A stretch of 64,000 nucleotides of DNA from Anadara kagoshimensis (GCA_021292105.1 CM037870.1:9645558-9709557), one strand, 5' to 3'. Positions 10,512-22,925 are shown, counted from the first letter of the stretch. Made by a program: numbers and translations. Notes: generated from the letters alone by a model not told the origin.

Positions 10512-13096
10512 CTAGAGATAGATATAGTCAAAATACATAGAAGTGACAATTTTTATTGTCGTATATGGTCTCTCGTGTTTAAGAAAAAGCTCATAATATA
10601 TTCTTCTTAATATAGTGTTTTTATCTTAAATTAGAATTCGTTTCACTTGAAGACATACGAAACGCAACTATCTCCATAACAAATCAACTGTTTATACAAA
10701 AAACCTGCTACAGAAACCATTTCTATAAAACGAATCACCTGTCTATACAGGTCAACCTAAAATAACGACCACCTCTATGTAAATACCACCTTTCTAATGA
10801 TTCAGATCGGGTGTTTATAAAATAAAATCTGCTATAGCAACCACTTCTTTATATAGGCCATTGTCTATATAGTAAAATCTACTATAGCAACCACCTCTTT
10901 ATAAAGGATATTGTTTCTACATAGTAAAATCTGCTATAGTAACCATCTCTTTTGAACAATCATCTGTCTATATAGTAAATCCTGCTAAAGCAACCACCTC
11001 TAGTTATAAATGCCACCTTCTGTATATTGAAGTTTGCTACAGCAAGCACCCTTATCTCTAAAGTCCACCTGCCTATAAAGTAAAGCCTGCTAAAGCAGCC
11101 GCTCTCATTTACAAAGACCATCTGTCTATAAAGTGAAATCTGCTATAGCAGGTATATATGTAAACCACTTATTTATAGAGTAAAACCTGCTTTACCACCA
11201 CCCTATTTGAATACCACCTGTATATAAAGACCATGTGTCTAAAAATAAACTTACAATAGCGAAAATCATTATATAAAGACCATGCGTCTAGAAAGTACCT
11301 GTATATAAATACCGAGTGTATATACAGTAAAAGTGGTATAAGCGAACATCTTGATATAAAAACCACCATTTAGTACAGTACCATCTGCTATAGCGACCAC
11401 CTATCAGACTGGTTGTTAGAGCCTTTGTATATGCATATGTGAACTAAATATGTTTTTTATATTGAAACCACCAGACTTCCAGTGCATTCAATTAATAGTT
11501 TTAAGATGCAATGGGTGGTCTTAATAAATAGTAATTACCGCATAGTACTTTGCTGAAACGAAAATATCCTGCACTGTTTTTGTATTGAAATAACCACAGA
11601 ATTGATACTAGTTATTCGAACAAATTTGGTTTTACGATTTTTTCACATAGAAAGGTCCGATTCATTCTCGACATCTTTACCGGATGTACGAAATCTTTCT
11701 TTTCTGCAAGTCTTTTCAAAAAAAGAGCTCTTTCTCCGCCCCATAAGTACGTGGCATTGAAGAATACGATGTTTTCCTTTTTTGTTAAACCGAGAGATAT
11801 ATTTGGGAATGCCATTTCTAAGAAAAACTTATGACGTGAGAATATATCCATTAAAAATATAAATTCTTCTGAATATTGTGCTGGTAAGTACATGACATCG
11901 CTAAATCCAAAATAAGTTCCCGTGTCGTATCCAGTATTCATTCTCAAAGTCTCTTTGAATCGGGTGTACGCTTTAATACTTGTGTTTCGTAATTCCTTTA
12001 ATCCATTCTTAACGCGGTCAATCCAAATGGCGATCGTACCAACCCATCCAGTTGTGAAATTCTTGCCTCCCTTGAGTACATATACCTCAGAAAGCTGAAT
12101 TTTATCTAGTTTGTAACGTATAAGGCGTTTTGAATAGAGGAGTGAATCGTCCATTACGTAGAAGTAGCCATCAACACCGTAGTTCATCTGCATTGCCTGC
12201 AACATACACCTCTGAGCAAAATAGCCTACATTTGTTTCTATTTCAATAAATGACACCGGTTCTAACAAATCCTTCGTCTTGTTTTCAAACACAGTTTTGT
12301 TGTTACCACAATATACAATATTAGGGAAATGTGGCCTATAAAGAGCCTCCAGGATTTTAACATTGGAGTAATGAGGAGAACTAAACGAAATAATCAACAG
12401 AATATTGTCATACTTCTTCATATTCGAGAGATATGAGATATTTTCTTTTGAGAATCCAAAATTTGGACATATGTGTAATATTCTATTTATAGATTTTTCT
12501 GGGATATAAGTGCTATTTTGCTTAATGATATAACATTAACTGCTTCTTCCTCTGGTATAAAGATCACGCTGGTGTTCCACTTTTTGACTGTCTGACCTTT
12601 GATTTTTCTGCCAGCATTCCATGTCATATTTTTCAGATGTATTCGTTTTGGTTCGGTATAGCTGATCGATTTCAAATCCTCTATCCACCGTGTAATTAAC
12701 TTGCCATCGCTTTTTTAAATAATCTTTTTGAATCATTTTAATTGACAAATCCAATACACACTCAAAAAAGGAATATTTGTTTTCGCAAGTCCACTCATTT
12801 AAAAACTTCAGAAGATTTTCTGTTTTGAAATATAAGTCCATTTCTTGTAAGTAATCTTTGTAATAAGAGTGTGGGTTTCTTTTTGAGAACGCGTTTGGAG
12901 GATAAAATGCGATATTACCTCCTATTTCCCACAGCAATCTTTGTGACCAATATGATCGCCAAATATCAGCCACACGAAAACTTACAGTAGTTGGTAAAAT
13001 CAAGCCCCAGAATGCATCATATAAATAAAGGGTATTTTGTGCATTGGATGGCGAATACGAATAACTTCTCATCAAAACAGGAGGGGACCTAACACT
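10512..13096 (-). repeat. Right arm of large inverted duplication
   Basis: About 2.59 kb, the inverted partner of 6581-9207. Here the gene remnant continues past the arm boundary at 13096 to 13543, so this side is the more complete and probably the source copy. The inner edge is at ctagaga, 10512-10518. Confidence 0.9.
10690..11480 (-). repeat. Degenerate array with TGCTATAGCA palindromes (right)
   Basis: Inverted counterpart of the array at 8200-9060, with the same units in reverse complement (tgctatagcaaccacctctt, tataaagaccatctgtctat). Units correspond one to one between arms, with small indels, so the array existed before the inverted duplication. Confidence 0.75.
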
Positions 13097-13543
13097 GAAG
13101 GTGACATTTAAGGGATTCGTCGTCGTTTTTCGAGTAAGTCTAAATATTGCATCTACATCCGGGTCACCATTAACAAGACCTTGCTGAATAAGTGGTGTCC
13201 TCCATTTTCCAAGTGTATATGAATGTGAAAAGTTTTCTCCTATTTGACTGAGAGGATATCCACGAGGCCACATACTTCCTTGTCCAAAATGTCTATACGG
13301 ATTGAAGGTATTGCTCTCCCCCGTATACATCAATCCTGTAGTTTCTTCAGTGTAAGTAAACCGTTTAAGTTTATCCAGTGGCCTGTTGTCGTCATCCGCA
13401 TCGTATATTACTTTTGCGCCATTTGCAATTGCATACAAATATCCGACATTTTTTCGCGAATAACTTTTCACAGGTAAAAAAGGTGTAATTTGAAACCCAA
13501 ATCTTTCTTGCTGTTCTATGCTCAAAAACTGCAGTTGGGAAAC
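11612..13543 (-). pseudogene. DUF288/STELLO-like gene remnant, long copy (right arm)
   Basis: Minus-strand gene fragment related, by motif recognition, to the DUF288 (STELLO-like, putative glycosyltransferase-like) family. In plants STELLO proteins are Golgi proteins linked to cellulose synthase assembly; the animal role is not known to me. The first frame (13543 to about 12716) reads RKNVGYLYAIANGAKVIYDA followed by DDDN, then FGQGSMWPRGYPLSQIGENF, GLVNGDPDVDAIFRLTRKT, SPSNAQNTLYLYDAFWG and FRVADIWRSYWSQRLLWEIG. The acidic DADDDN cluster resembles a DXD metal-binding site. A 2-base loss near 12711-12716 and a 1-base loss near 12520 break the frame; the third frame then runs to TAA at 11612-11614 through the second domain (KKYDNILLIISF, HFPNIVYCGNN). 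A pyrimidine-rich acceptor ends at 13544, so upstream exons once existed; none is visible. Its 3' 1.5 kb is repeated in inverted orientation at 6581-8076. It could be functional only if the indels are sequencing errors. Confidence 0.72.
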
Positions 13544-13607
13544 CTGAATGTAGAAAATGATACGATAACAATAACACTATATTTGTATTATCGTTTAGAT
13601 ACCCTTT

Positions 13608-14600
13608 TTCACCAGATAAACCTAGGCTTGCAGTATCTCTTGGTCAACAATTTATTTGTAACCAGCTTGCTTCGTTGTATAAAGCTCCTGTAGTGGTAAC
13701 AAGCTCTAGCGTAGCGCATTAATTTGGAAAAAAACATAAGTTGAGTTTTTTCAGTCGGATAAATCACGAGTTGGTATTGAATAGGACACAAAAACACTCG
13801 AGGGCAATAGCTACTCTTGATATTTCCGAACTAAAAAATTCCGAATCCCAACTAGTATTATTACATTTGTACATCGTTTATTTCAATCACCATTCTGTTT
13901 TTTAGGCTTGTATCCGCCATTTTAGAATTCAGCACTTTCAAATTATGTCAAAAATTATGTTAAAATACCGCCTCATGTTACATATTTTGAAAGTGTTTCT
14001 ATTGTTTATTTTTTATACAACCAAGTATTGGATAGTTTAACTTTATTAATTTTCTTAGTGTTGTTTAATTCTCTTTGAAACTTTATGACAACGTGATGAA
14101 TTCATTTTTTCTATTGTCAACTTTCCTTTTCTATACAGCAATATACCTGCTTCTCCTGCTTATGGTGTATTTGTTTCCTAATTAATACGCTATGGTAGAG
14201 CTTGTTCCCACTACAGGTACTTTGTACAACGAAGCAGGCTGCTTACAAATAAATTGTTAAAACTCAGGGATATTGCAAACCTAGGCTTATCAAGGCCTTC
14301 AAAATATTTTATGGCCGTCATCATAGTTGATAAGTTTATGTCTCTGTGTCCAGGACTGCCTCGGATATATTTGACGTCTCATAGTTCCATGTTCCTTTCA
14401 CACAATTTTGATTACACACGTGGCAGGTGTAGCTAGCTAAACAGGAGGTGCTTACCCTTCCGAAGCACCCGGCCTCACTTCCCCGGTGGAAGTTCACGTG
14501 TCTAACCTAATTTGTCAGTTCCAAAGTTTTTACTTTGCTTCTGGATTGTGATTCGGACATGGATCAGTATGTTTGTTTTTGATACTTATTCTGCAGAACA
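13608..14600 (+). mobile_element. FB foldback element 1
   Basis: Inverted arm 13608-13740 (aacctaggcttgcagtatct ... caagctctagcgtagcgcat), central segment to about 14180 and a direct arm to about 14600 (cgctatggtagagcttgttc ... cttacccttccgaagcaccc ... gattcggacatggatcagta). The centre includes a remnant of the 885-4280 family at about 13900-13990. No transposase frame is visible, so if mobile it is non-autonomous. It lies immediately upstream of the DUF288-like remnant, within its former intron. Confidence 0.65.
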
Positions 14601-14939
14601 TCAATTATTCTGTAAACTTTCCAATTTCACGTAAGTAGAACGAATCTCTGTTTTCTGTTCATCCTAGAGCTAGTAAGTGTGATGATAATCAGCCTATATC
14701 ATTAACTTACGTCCAGTTATTTGGTGTTTTTGTATCACCAACAACTACTACCCTCCATCCCGGTATCTGTGCCAAATATTTGATGTCCTCTGTGGGAGGG
14801 GCTATAGTGGTGACCACAATCCACTTATCAGTTTTCTGTGTTGTGGGTATCTTTAGATATCTGTATAAAATAAAACAGAACGTTTGAATTAATTTTTATG
14901 TAATATTATTATATCCGGTTATCATATTCAGTATACACT

Positions 14940-16130
14940 ACATTTAACAAAATATATGTCGGTTTATGTCCAAATCACAATACCAAAAACATAGAACTTC
15001 TACAAAGAAGAGAGACCGGGTGAACCGAAAGATACACATGGCATTTCTAACCAGCTCCATTCACCATATTGAGAATAAAAAGAACACGAAATTATAGAGG
15101 TCAATTATATATCTAGGTTTAGTTTGGCAGTAGAGACGTAATATTTATCAACACAAGTATAGTGAGACCAAGTGCTTTGGAAGGGTAAACGCCTGTTTTC
15201 GAACTAGCTATGTCCTTAAAGTCAAAATTGAAAATAAATGAACACAGGACGGAAACATGGAACAATAGATATATCCGGGCCAAGTACATAAGTGGATACA
15301 TAGACATACTTATCAATAAATTGAGAACAGTGATAAGCCTAGGGTTCTATATCACCGAGACAACACTTTACTTATAAGCAGCCTGATGAGTTGTACGTAT
15401 GAACCCCCCTATAGTGGGAACAAGATTTACGATAGCGTATTTATTATGAACCGACTACACCAACCGCACTTAAACATTATGTTAATGCCTACTTTATATT
15501 TGGATTTGTACCTCAATTATGACGAAAGTCTATATTTGAAGCTATATGGCAAACGTGATGAATGTTTCTATAGTCAACTTTCCTTTTCTATGCATCAATA
15601 CAACTGATTCTCCTGCTTATGGTGTTTCACAATGAGTGGGCTATTTTTCACTACAGTAGATCTTGTTCCCACTGTAGGAACTTTATGCAACGAAGCAAGT
15701 TTACAAGAAAGCAAGAAATGCAGAAATATAGTCTAGTAAGACAGGATCCCGAGGACTTGGAATCAAATGTTGAAATCTTCTTTGTTTATGAATTTAATTA
15801 TTTAATCAAAAAATGGTAAAGTTGAATGTTGAATAAAAAGGAAATAAAACAAAAGAAATGTAGGGACATTGGAAGCCTTACTTATCAAGTTTTATGGCCG
15901 TCACCTTATTATTGTTGATAAGTATAATGTCTCTGTTTCCAAGCTAATACTTGATATATTTGACGCCCAATAGTTCCATGCTCTTTTTATTCCCAATTAT
16001 ATTTTAAACATGACAATTGTAGTTAGTTAGACAGGATGTGTTTACGTGTTGAAATTGACATTTCAGTTACCATTATTGCTAATGTGCTTTTGAAGTTTTG
16101 GTGTGATTTAAACATGGAATTGGCATATTA
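14940..16130 (+). mobile_element. FB foldback element 2
   Basis: Two stacked inverted arms (about 14945-15117 and 15118-15470), a centre with the phrase caactttccttttctatgca, and a divergent direct arm to about 16130. Inverted strings such as cctatagtgggaacaagatt and direct ones such as gatcttgttcccactgtagg mark the symmetry. No protein-coding capacity is evident. Confidence 0.6.
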
Positions 16131-16147
16131 AATTATATATGTGAAGT

Positions 16148-16910
16148 TATACACCCTTCCAGAAATAGCCGGAAACTGGTTATCGCTCTTGATATGACGT
16201 CACACCGGGAAGGCTATCTATCGATTCCATCATCATGTACAGTATATTCACTCAGTTCGAGTATCTGTTAGGTGTCATATGTAAGTTACAGGTGAGATGA
16301 TAAACCGACAAAGCGAATATTACTTTAAATAAATTACAAATTATGAATGGGCTAATTAAACAAATTTTAAACACATAGATGATCATCCGAAAAGACACTT
16401 AACATTGTAAAGGATTGTGTAGAATTTGTTGTAATTTCTTCAACAAAATAACGAGTTTTATTTTTACTAGAAAATTGCAATTTGTAATGTTCAAATTTGA
16501 AAAATATAAAATACATGTACGTTTATTTTTATATCTTTGACCATTCAATTACCCTCAAGGACATTTGAAATTCGTATTTTTATCCGACTGGAAATATTTT
16601 AATTTTTTAATCAAATTACTACAAACGTTCACCTTCCACTTTTTATTATTTATTTTTATTTATTTTATAAAATCGGAATTTTCATAAAACTTATTTACAA
16701 ATATTGATATAAATTAAACAATTCAGATACATAATTGATAGTCAAAATAATTTGAAAACTTAAATTTTCCTGCGATTACAAATTAGCGACATCTTAAAGT
16801 TGTATTTAAAAATCATTGTTCAACGGATTAAACTTTAATTGAAGAAAGATTCGTTATTGCTAAAATGTTAAAGGTTCTGAAAATTTATTTTCAAAACTAT
16901 TAATAAAAAT

Positions 16911-16943
<33 letters not shown>

Positions 16944-17479
16944 ATTGAAATTTTGGTCGTATGGTTAAAATTTCGGTCAAATTTATATAAATAACAACTG
17001 ATTCTACTTTTTTTAGTAAGTAGAAATGATGGCATCCTTACCTGTGTTGACTTAAAAAATAGGACTTTTAATTGGTTTCATTAATCCAATTTGCAATTAA
17101 CAGGAAAATACAAGTACGCTTACCCCTCTAGATTATCTGATTACGAGATGACCAAGGCAACACCTGATTATAATACACAGTGATAAATATCTGATTTATT
17201 CTCATGTAGTGTCGTATCACTGCTTTGGCTATATTATACTTATTTGTCAAAAAATCAAAAAGTATAAAATGAAAATAAATAAATAAATAACTTTTAATAC
17301 TAATTATGTGATGTTTATTATTATTTATCATCTTTAAACTGTAACACAAATATGTTAAGTTTCAAAATGTCGGATAAATAATTATCCCATGACTCCTTAT
17401 ACATTTTTCGGATAGATAATTTTTTCGTTTATATAATTATTCACCGAGTTACAGAATACTTAAAAAATGCAATGTTTGT

Positions 17480-17527
<48 letters not shown>

Positions 17528-18005
17528 TAAATAATTCTACCGACTGAGAATCTTCTGAGATTAACGAAAAGCTTAGGCTACTTCTGACACACCTGGATTC
17601 ATTCATGCATAAGCAAATTGTCCTTAGGATGGACCGAAGCATTTTTTCTCCTGTAAGTCAGGTAATCAAAATCAGTGCCCTAATTAGTTCCAAATGACTG
17701 CCCATGACTTGGTATTACAAATATGTCATGGAACAGTTATTATTATGTAACAATTAAAATGAATTTTTAAAATTTTTAATGAAAAAATATATTAATTTCA
17801 AATTATTTTTCAAGAAGTCATGGAATAAAATACCAGTAATATGTAATTAAAATTGAAATTTTATATTTAATTTTAAAACAACACTATATTGAGAAAAAAT
17901 ACGAAATGCTAGTATTTCCTTTTCATAACTCCCTGTATGACGTCACATTCTACTATCAATCATGGCACTCCCACCAGGTGTCGCGATTTATCGGAAGGGT
18001 GTATA
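16148..18005. mobile_element. TIR-bounded element, ends TATACACCCTTCC
   Basis: A 13-base inverted repeat, TATACACCCTTCC at 16148-16160 and GGAAGGGTGTATA at 17993-18005, encloses 1.86 kb; weaker symmetry extends inward (tgacgtcaca at 16196 and 17939). If the TA dinucleotides are a target-site duplication, the ends would be CACCCTTCC as in TA-inserting DNA transposons or MITEs. The interior is very AT-rich with a poly-A tract (16915-16942) and a CT microsatellite (17482-17524); no transposase is recognisable. Confidence 0.45.
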
Positions 18006-18429
18006 GCATGACAATTGGGCTAATCTATGATTTAATGACCCAAAACACGAACTTTCTCTTCGGTCGATATTCTTGTTTTTGATTTCAGGTCGAACTTATC
18101 AACATGTTTTAATTGTATAATAGAACCGAAGAAAACACGGCGCTTTTGAATACACTACAATATAGTTTGATAGAAACGAGAAAGAATTATAGGGTAATGT
18201 GTATTTAGTTTTTTTAGGTGTTTGAAAAAGGTATTCTAATTAAATCGTCTATATTGGCCGCAACGCAATTTTGAAGAGGGAGTCATGTATGTTGGAGTCT
18301 CAATCTTTCACCATTTACGTTTTCAAAATGTAAAATTTCGTTTGGTGACAGGAAAATCGAATTTGGATGATTCTTAGTCACACATTCTGATCATTTTATG
18401 AAAACTGTAGACTTATTGACGCTTTTTGC

Positions 18430-19475
18430 GACTTAGTTCCATATTAATAAAACAAAAATACTAACCCATGTCCGAATCACAATCTAAAAGCAAAGCAAAA
18501 TCTTTGGAATTAACAAGTTATGTTAGACACGTGAACTTCCACCAGGGATCTTAAACCGGGTGCTCCGGGAGGGTAAGCACCTCCGGGTTAGCTAGCATAA
18601 CTCGCCATGTGTGTAAGTAAAGTTGCGTGAAAGGAAAATTGAACTATGTGACGTCAAATATATCCACAGCAATGCTGGACACCGAGACATGAAACGCAAC
18701 AACAATAATGTGATGATGGCCAAAAAACGGTTTGAGGGCCTTGATATGTCTAGCATTGCAATATACCCGAGTCAACTATTCATTTTTAAGCAGCCTGCTT
18801 CGTGGTAAAAATTGTCCGTAGTGGGAACAAGCTCTACCATAGCATATTAATTGCGAAACAAAAACACCATAAGCAGAAGAAGCAGGTATATTGCTGTATA
18901 GAAAAGAAAAGTTGACAACAGAAAAAAATGAAGTCTTCACGTTTGTCATCAAGTTTCAAATGTAGCCGTTCGTGGGCGTCATAATTGAGGTATAAGCAGA
19001 ACTTGAGGGAGGAATCAGTCATATCTTTTATTTCATGCTCACTAGGATAGATGACTTTCACATAGTCTCCAAATTTAGGATTGTTAATAGACATGTGGAG
19101 TTGAATGATTTGGCGACAGCAGCGACATTTAATACAGAAATGCCGCTGGCGACAGTCTTCTCTCGGGATTTTAACAAGGTTCTGCATAAATTCTGCAATA
19201 ATATTAGTACACTGCTGATGTCAAATCCGGCTTATATAGACTCAAAAAATTTATGAATGTCTTCAAGATATTTTTGATAAGTATTGTGTCTCTGTATCCT
19301 AGATTATTTATTTACTAAGGGAACTATATGCATCGAAGCAATGTGCTTACAAACAATTTGTCAACGCAAAGATATTGCAACCTAGGTTTATCAATGCCCT
19401 AAAAATGTTTAATTGCCGTCATCACAATATTGTTGATAAGTATGATGTCTCTGTATCAAAAATTAATCATATTCG
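18430..19475 (+). mobile_element. FB foldback element 3
   Basis: Inverted arm about 18450-18850 (acccatgtccgaatcacaat ... ccgggtgctccgggagggta ... aacaagctctaccatagcat), a centre of about 400 bases, and a shorter, diverged direct arm about 19255-19475 (atgcatcgaagcaatgtgct ... attgttgataagtatgatgt). This copy best shows the layout inverted arm, centre, direct arm. Short frames across it are incidental. Confidence 0.65.
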
Positions 19476-20029
19476 TCATAAAATGATGTGACGAAGCGCA
19501 TTTCCTCTACAATGACTACCAGTTTACCATCGTTTATCAGATTAGTTGTTTTAGGCTATTCAAGCCAATTATGTGTTAAAATGGACATTCTACATTGCGC
19601 ATACCTTACAGAGGATCTTCTCAACACACAGCCATTATTACTCAAAAGTATTGAGAATAACTTTTATGAAAAATAATATTTAATATGAACTTTTCCTAAA
19701 CAATTATGTTTCCAGACATAGCGAAATTATTCTAATCAATAAATTATAAAGAATACTTTCCAGATCATCTGTTTGAGCTGCACAAGCCCAGTCTGACGAT
19801 GCACACGATCTTTAAAATTTCCTAAGAAACAATGTGTCACATCATGCATGTAGTACCAGAATACTACAATTTAATGCAGCTTTACATGTATAAAATTGGT
19901 CTATTTCTCACATAAACAGTATTTTCATATGACGGTGTTATATCAGTCATGTTACCAAATTATTGGTACATAGATAACTGGTTTGATATATCTTTACGAA
20001 AGCGGCATTAAAGTGAAACTTACGATTAA

Positions 20030-20135
20030 AATGCTTTACCCTTCCGGAGCATCCAGTCTCACTTCCCTGTTGATAGTCCATGATTTAACTTCATTTTGAC
20101 TTTTGAGATTGCGATTTGAACATTGAGGTTCATCA
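20030..20135 (+). repeat. FB arm fragment
   Basis: Diverged direct arm: acccttccggagcatccagt, cacttccctgttgatagtcc, gagattgcgatttgaacatt. Confidence 0.55.
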
Positions 20136-20139
20136 AAAA

Positions 20140-21335
20140 TATTGGCAAGATATGTGAAACAGAAGGGATAACTAATCAGACAAAGAAAAATATGTGCAGA
20201 ACAGAGCCAGATGGAGAGATTTCATCAACGTCTTAAACTCTAGACTGAGTGAAGGCCAAAATAAAATAAATGAACGTCCAGGTATACTGATATAGATTGG
20301 TGATTCTTTCACATCCGCAGTGGAACATAATAACAATTTAATAACATTAATTAAATTAAAAAGCGTGAATTTGTTTAGAAAAACAGAATAGACTTAATAC
20401 AAATTGTTTTTGGACATTCCATGCTATTAATTAGTATTATTGAAATCTTTTAGGATTAGTAGAATAATTGAAGGGTTTTCATTTTGACTTAAACTTTACC
20501 ATCTGTTATGGGCGTAAAAATTTTTTTCAACAAAAACATCTTTCAAGATAAAAAGATCTATCGATGACTATAGTAGATATTTAATGAAATAAAACAAACA
20601 AATAATCCAGTCCATGAAACAAATACTGTTTTACGTTTGAGAGTGATTTTGTCAGTTTTGGTCTCCAATTTGCTTTCTGATAAATGTAATCTAGATAACC
20701 AATAAAATCTGCTTAAATCGATATTAACTAAACTGTGATTTTGATTATTATACGATGTATATACTTTCAAGTTAAGTTTGGGCATGACATATCCCTCTAC
20801 ATCCATATTGCTGATAAGGTACTCACCTTTCATTCCAGTTGAACGATAAAATATTTTTTATCTTGGATGAATATTTTTTTGTTGATTGCATCATTCCCGT
20901 TAATTCGAACTCTGTTTCAAATATAAAAATGAAGAATAAAAACGTTGCAGCTAACACAAAACATCTGAAATTCAATTCTGTATATAACGTTTCATTCTTC
21001 GTAACTAGTTGCTAAACAAGAAATGGCGCCAAGCGAAAACAGTGTTTTCTGTCAACTATATTGCAGCAGAATGGACACTCCTGTACAGTTTATAGCCAAT
21101 ACTTGTCACGTTTCCTTATGAACTGATTTTGTCGGGTGAGTTAGGTATAAACATATTATGTCAAAATTGGAAGACATTTTGTCGATCTAACATTTTCCCT
21201 AAGGGCCTTCTGGTAATCTGCGCTCGTATGATTTGCAAAAAAAAGAAATAATAAAAAATAAAAATCAAAAACACAGATTAAAAATTACAAAAAGGTTATA
21301 ATTTATTACATTCCATGAGGATTTAACAGAGCAAG
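20140..21335. other. AT-rich stretch without recognised features
   Basis: No gene or repeat that I recognise. Short frames (for example 91 codons on the minus strand near 20558-20833) have no recognisable motif and are expected by chance. Confidence 0.5.
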
Positions 21336-21339
21336 TTAA

Positions 21340-21877
21340 TTTTGCAAACCAGGCTGATCAACCCCCTCCCCCACACAAAAAAGTTGTATGGCCGTCGCTA
21401 CATTATTGTTGATAAGTACTATTTTTCTAATTCCAAATAATCTTTGACATATTTAACGTCCCATAATTCCTTTCATTCTCAATTTTGATTACACGCGTGC
21501 CGGATGTAGATACCTAGACAGAAGATACTTGCTCTTCCGGAGCACCCGGTCTGGCTGACGTGGTGGAAGTTCACGTGTCTAACTAAATGTGCCATGTTTT
21601 TACTTTATTTTTGGGATTGAGGTGGATGCATATGTTTTTAATGTTTCTGACGTAAAAAACTCTGGTGTGGATTTGTTCCATATGAGAAAATCAAAGTGTA
21701 CATATAACATAACTATATATTATGTATCTGTATAAAACATCTCAAGAGGCACTTACCCTTCGGGACACCAGGCTTCTTTTCCCTTGTAGAGGTTCACGTA
21801 TTTAACCTAACTTTCTAGCTTCAAAGTTTTTACTTTACTTTTTGCTTGTGGTTTAGACATTGATTGTATTTTTGTTT

Positions 21878-21911
<34 letters not shown>

Positions 21912-22045
21912 AGATGAAAGTTACTTCTCTTGCAGAGCACCCGACCTACCTTCCATATTGTTTAAATCATTTTGGTTCTTTGTAAAGTATTAACTTTGCG
22001 TTTGCGATTGCGATTTAGGCTTGGATTTATATCCTTGTATTTTAT
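21340..22045 (+). repeat. Three stacked FB arms
   Basis: Direct arms at about 21345-21640 (the longest, from the gtatggccgtcgctacatta phrase outward), 21745-21880 and 21910-22045. A poly-T run at 21879-21908 separates the last two. Repeated insertion into or beside existing copies is the simplest reading. Confidence 0.6.
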
Positions 22046-22549
22046 TTCCAAAAGCGACATTTTATACACAATGGAAGTGTATATGTCGGCAAACCTCATG
22101 CATTAGTGTTAACTTTTCATAAGGCCAATACAAAAATGATTTCCTTTTAGATGTGTTGCAATATTTTATTCCTCCAGGCTTTATGTGTAAACATAGACTG
22201 CTTTGGAGGTAAATAATATCGAATATTTTTTTAAAGTTGGTATCGTAATGTATACAAGTTATATTTTATAATTCTAAATAGACTGGTGTGATAACAATGT
22301 TATAATTATGATGGTGGTGATCTAGTCACGAATAGATACAATAATGATAATGAATCTTTAAAACAAAAAAGTCACTCACCCCGTCAATTATGACGCTGAA
22401 TTGAAGGGAGAAATCGAAATACCCATAGAAAACAACCTACCTGTGGCAGGAAATCTGACATACTTTGTCACAAACATACATAAATAATATTAGGATTCTA
22501 ATTTTACATTCCTGTCCGTTTATAAAGTGAATAATAGTTAAAAAATTTT

Positions 22550-22925
22550 TTGTTAAAAAACATGCCAATACATGTCCAAATCACCATAAAAAAGGAAATT
22601 ATAAACTTCGAAAACTTAAGTTAAGCACGTGAACTTCCACTGGGAAATGAGGAAGGATGTTCTAAATTGGTAAGCACCCCTATTTAGCCAGCTATATTCG
22701 CAACGTTTGTAATGAAAACTGAAAATGAAAGAAACTAGCAATATGGGTCAAATATCCAGAAGATACATCATACTTAGAGCCTTGGGGTTGCAATATTCCT
22801 GGGTGTATGCAGCTTGTCCCGTTATATAAAGCTCCTATAGTTGGATCTTCCAAGTTCTACCACAGCGTATATTAACCCAAAACGAATACACCATAACACA
22901 CAAGAATCATGTATAGGTTAACGAC
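22550..22925 (-). repeat. FB half-element, reverse
   Basis: Reverse arm from atacatgtccaaatcacc through cgtgaacttccactgggaaa to the inner part (ataaagctcctatagttgga, gttctaccacagcgtatatt) and the start of the centre (caccataacacacaagaatc). Confidence 0.6.

Noticed and set aside
6581-13096. Missed-adapter or hairpin sequencing artefact as the default explanation of the inverted duplication
   Set aside because: Not excluded, but a 1.3 kb non-palindromic spacer, different lesions in each arm and an arm boundary in mid-gene fit a real duplication better; long-read evidence is needed to settle it.
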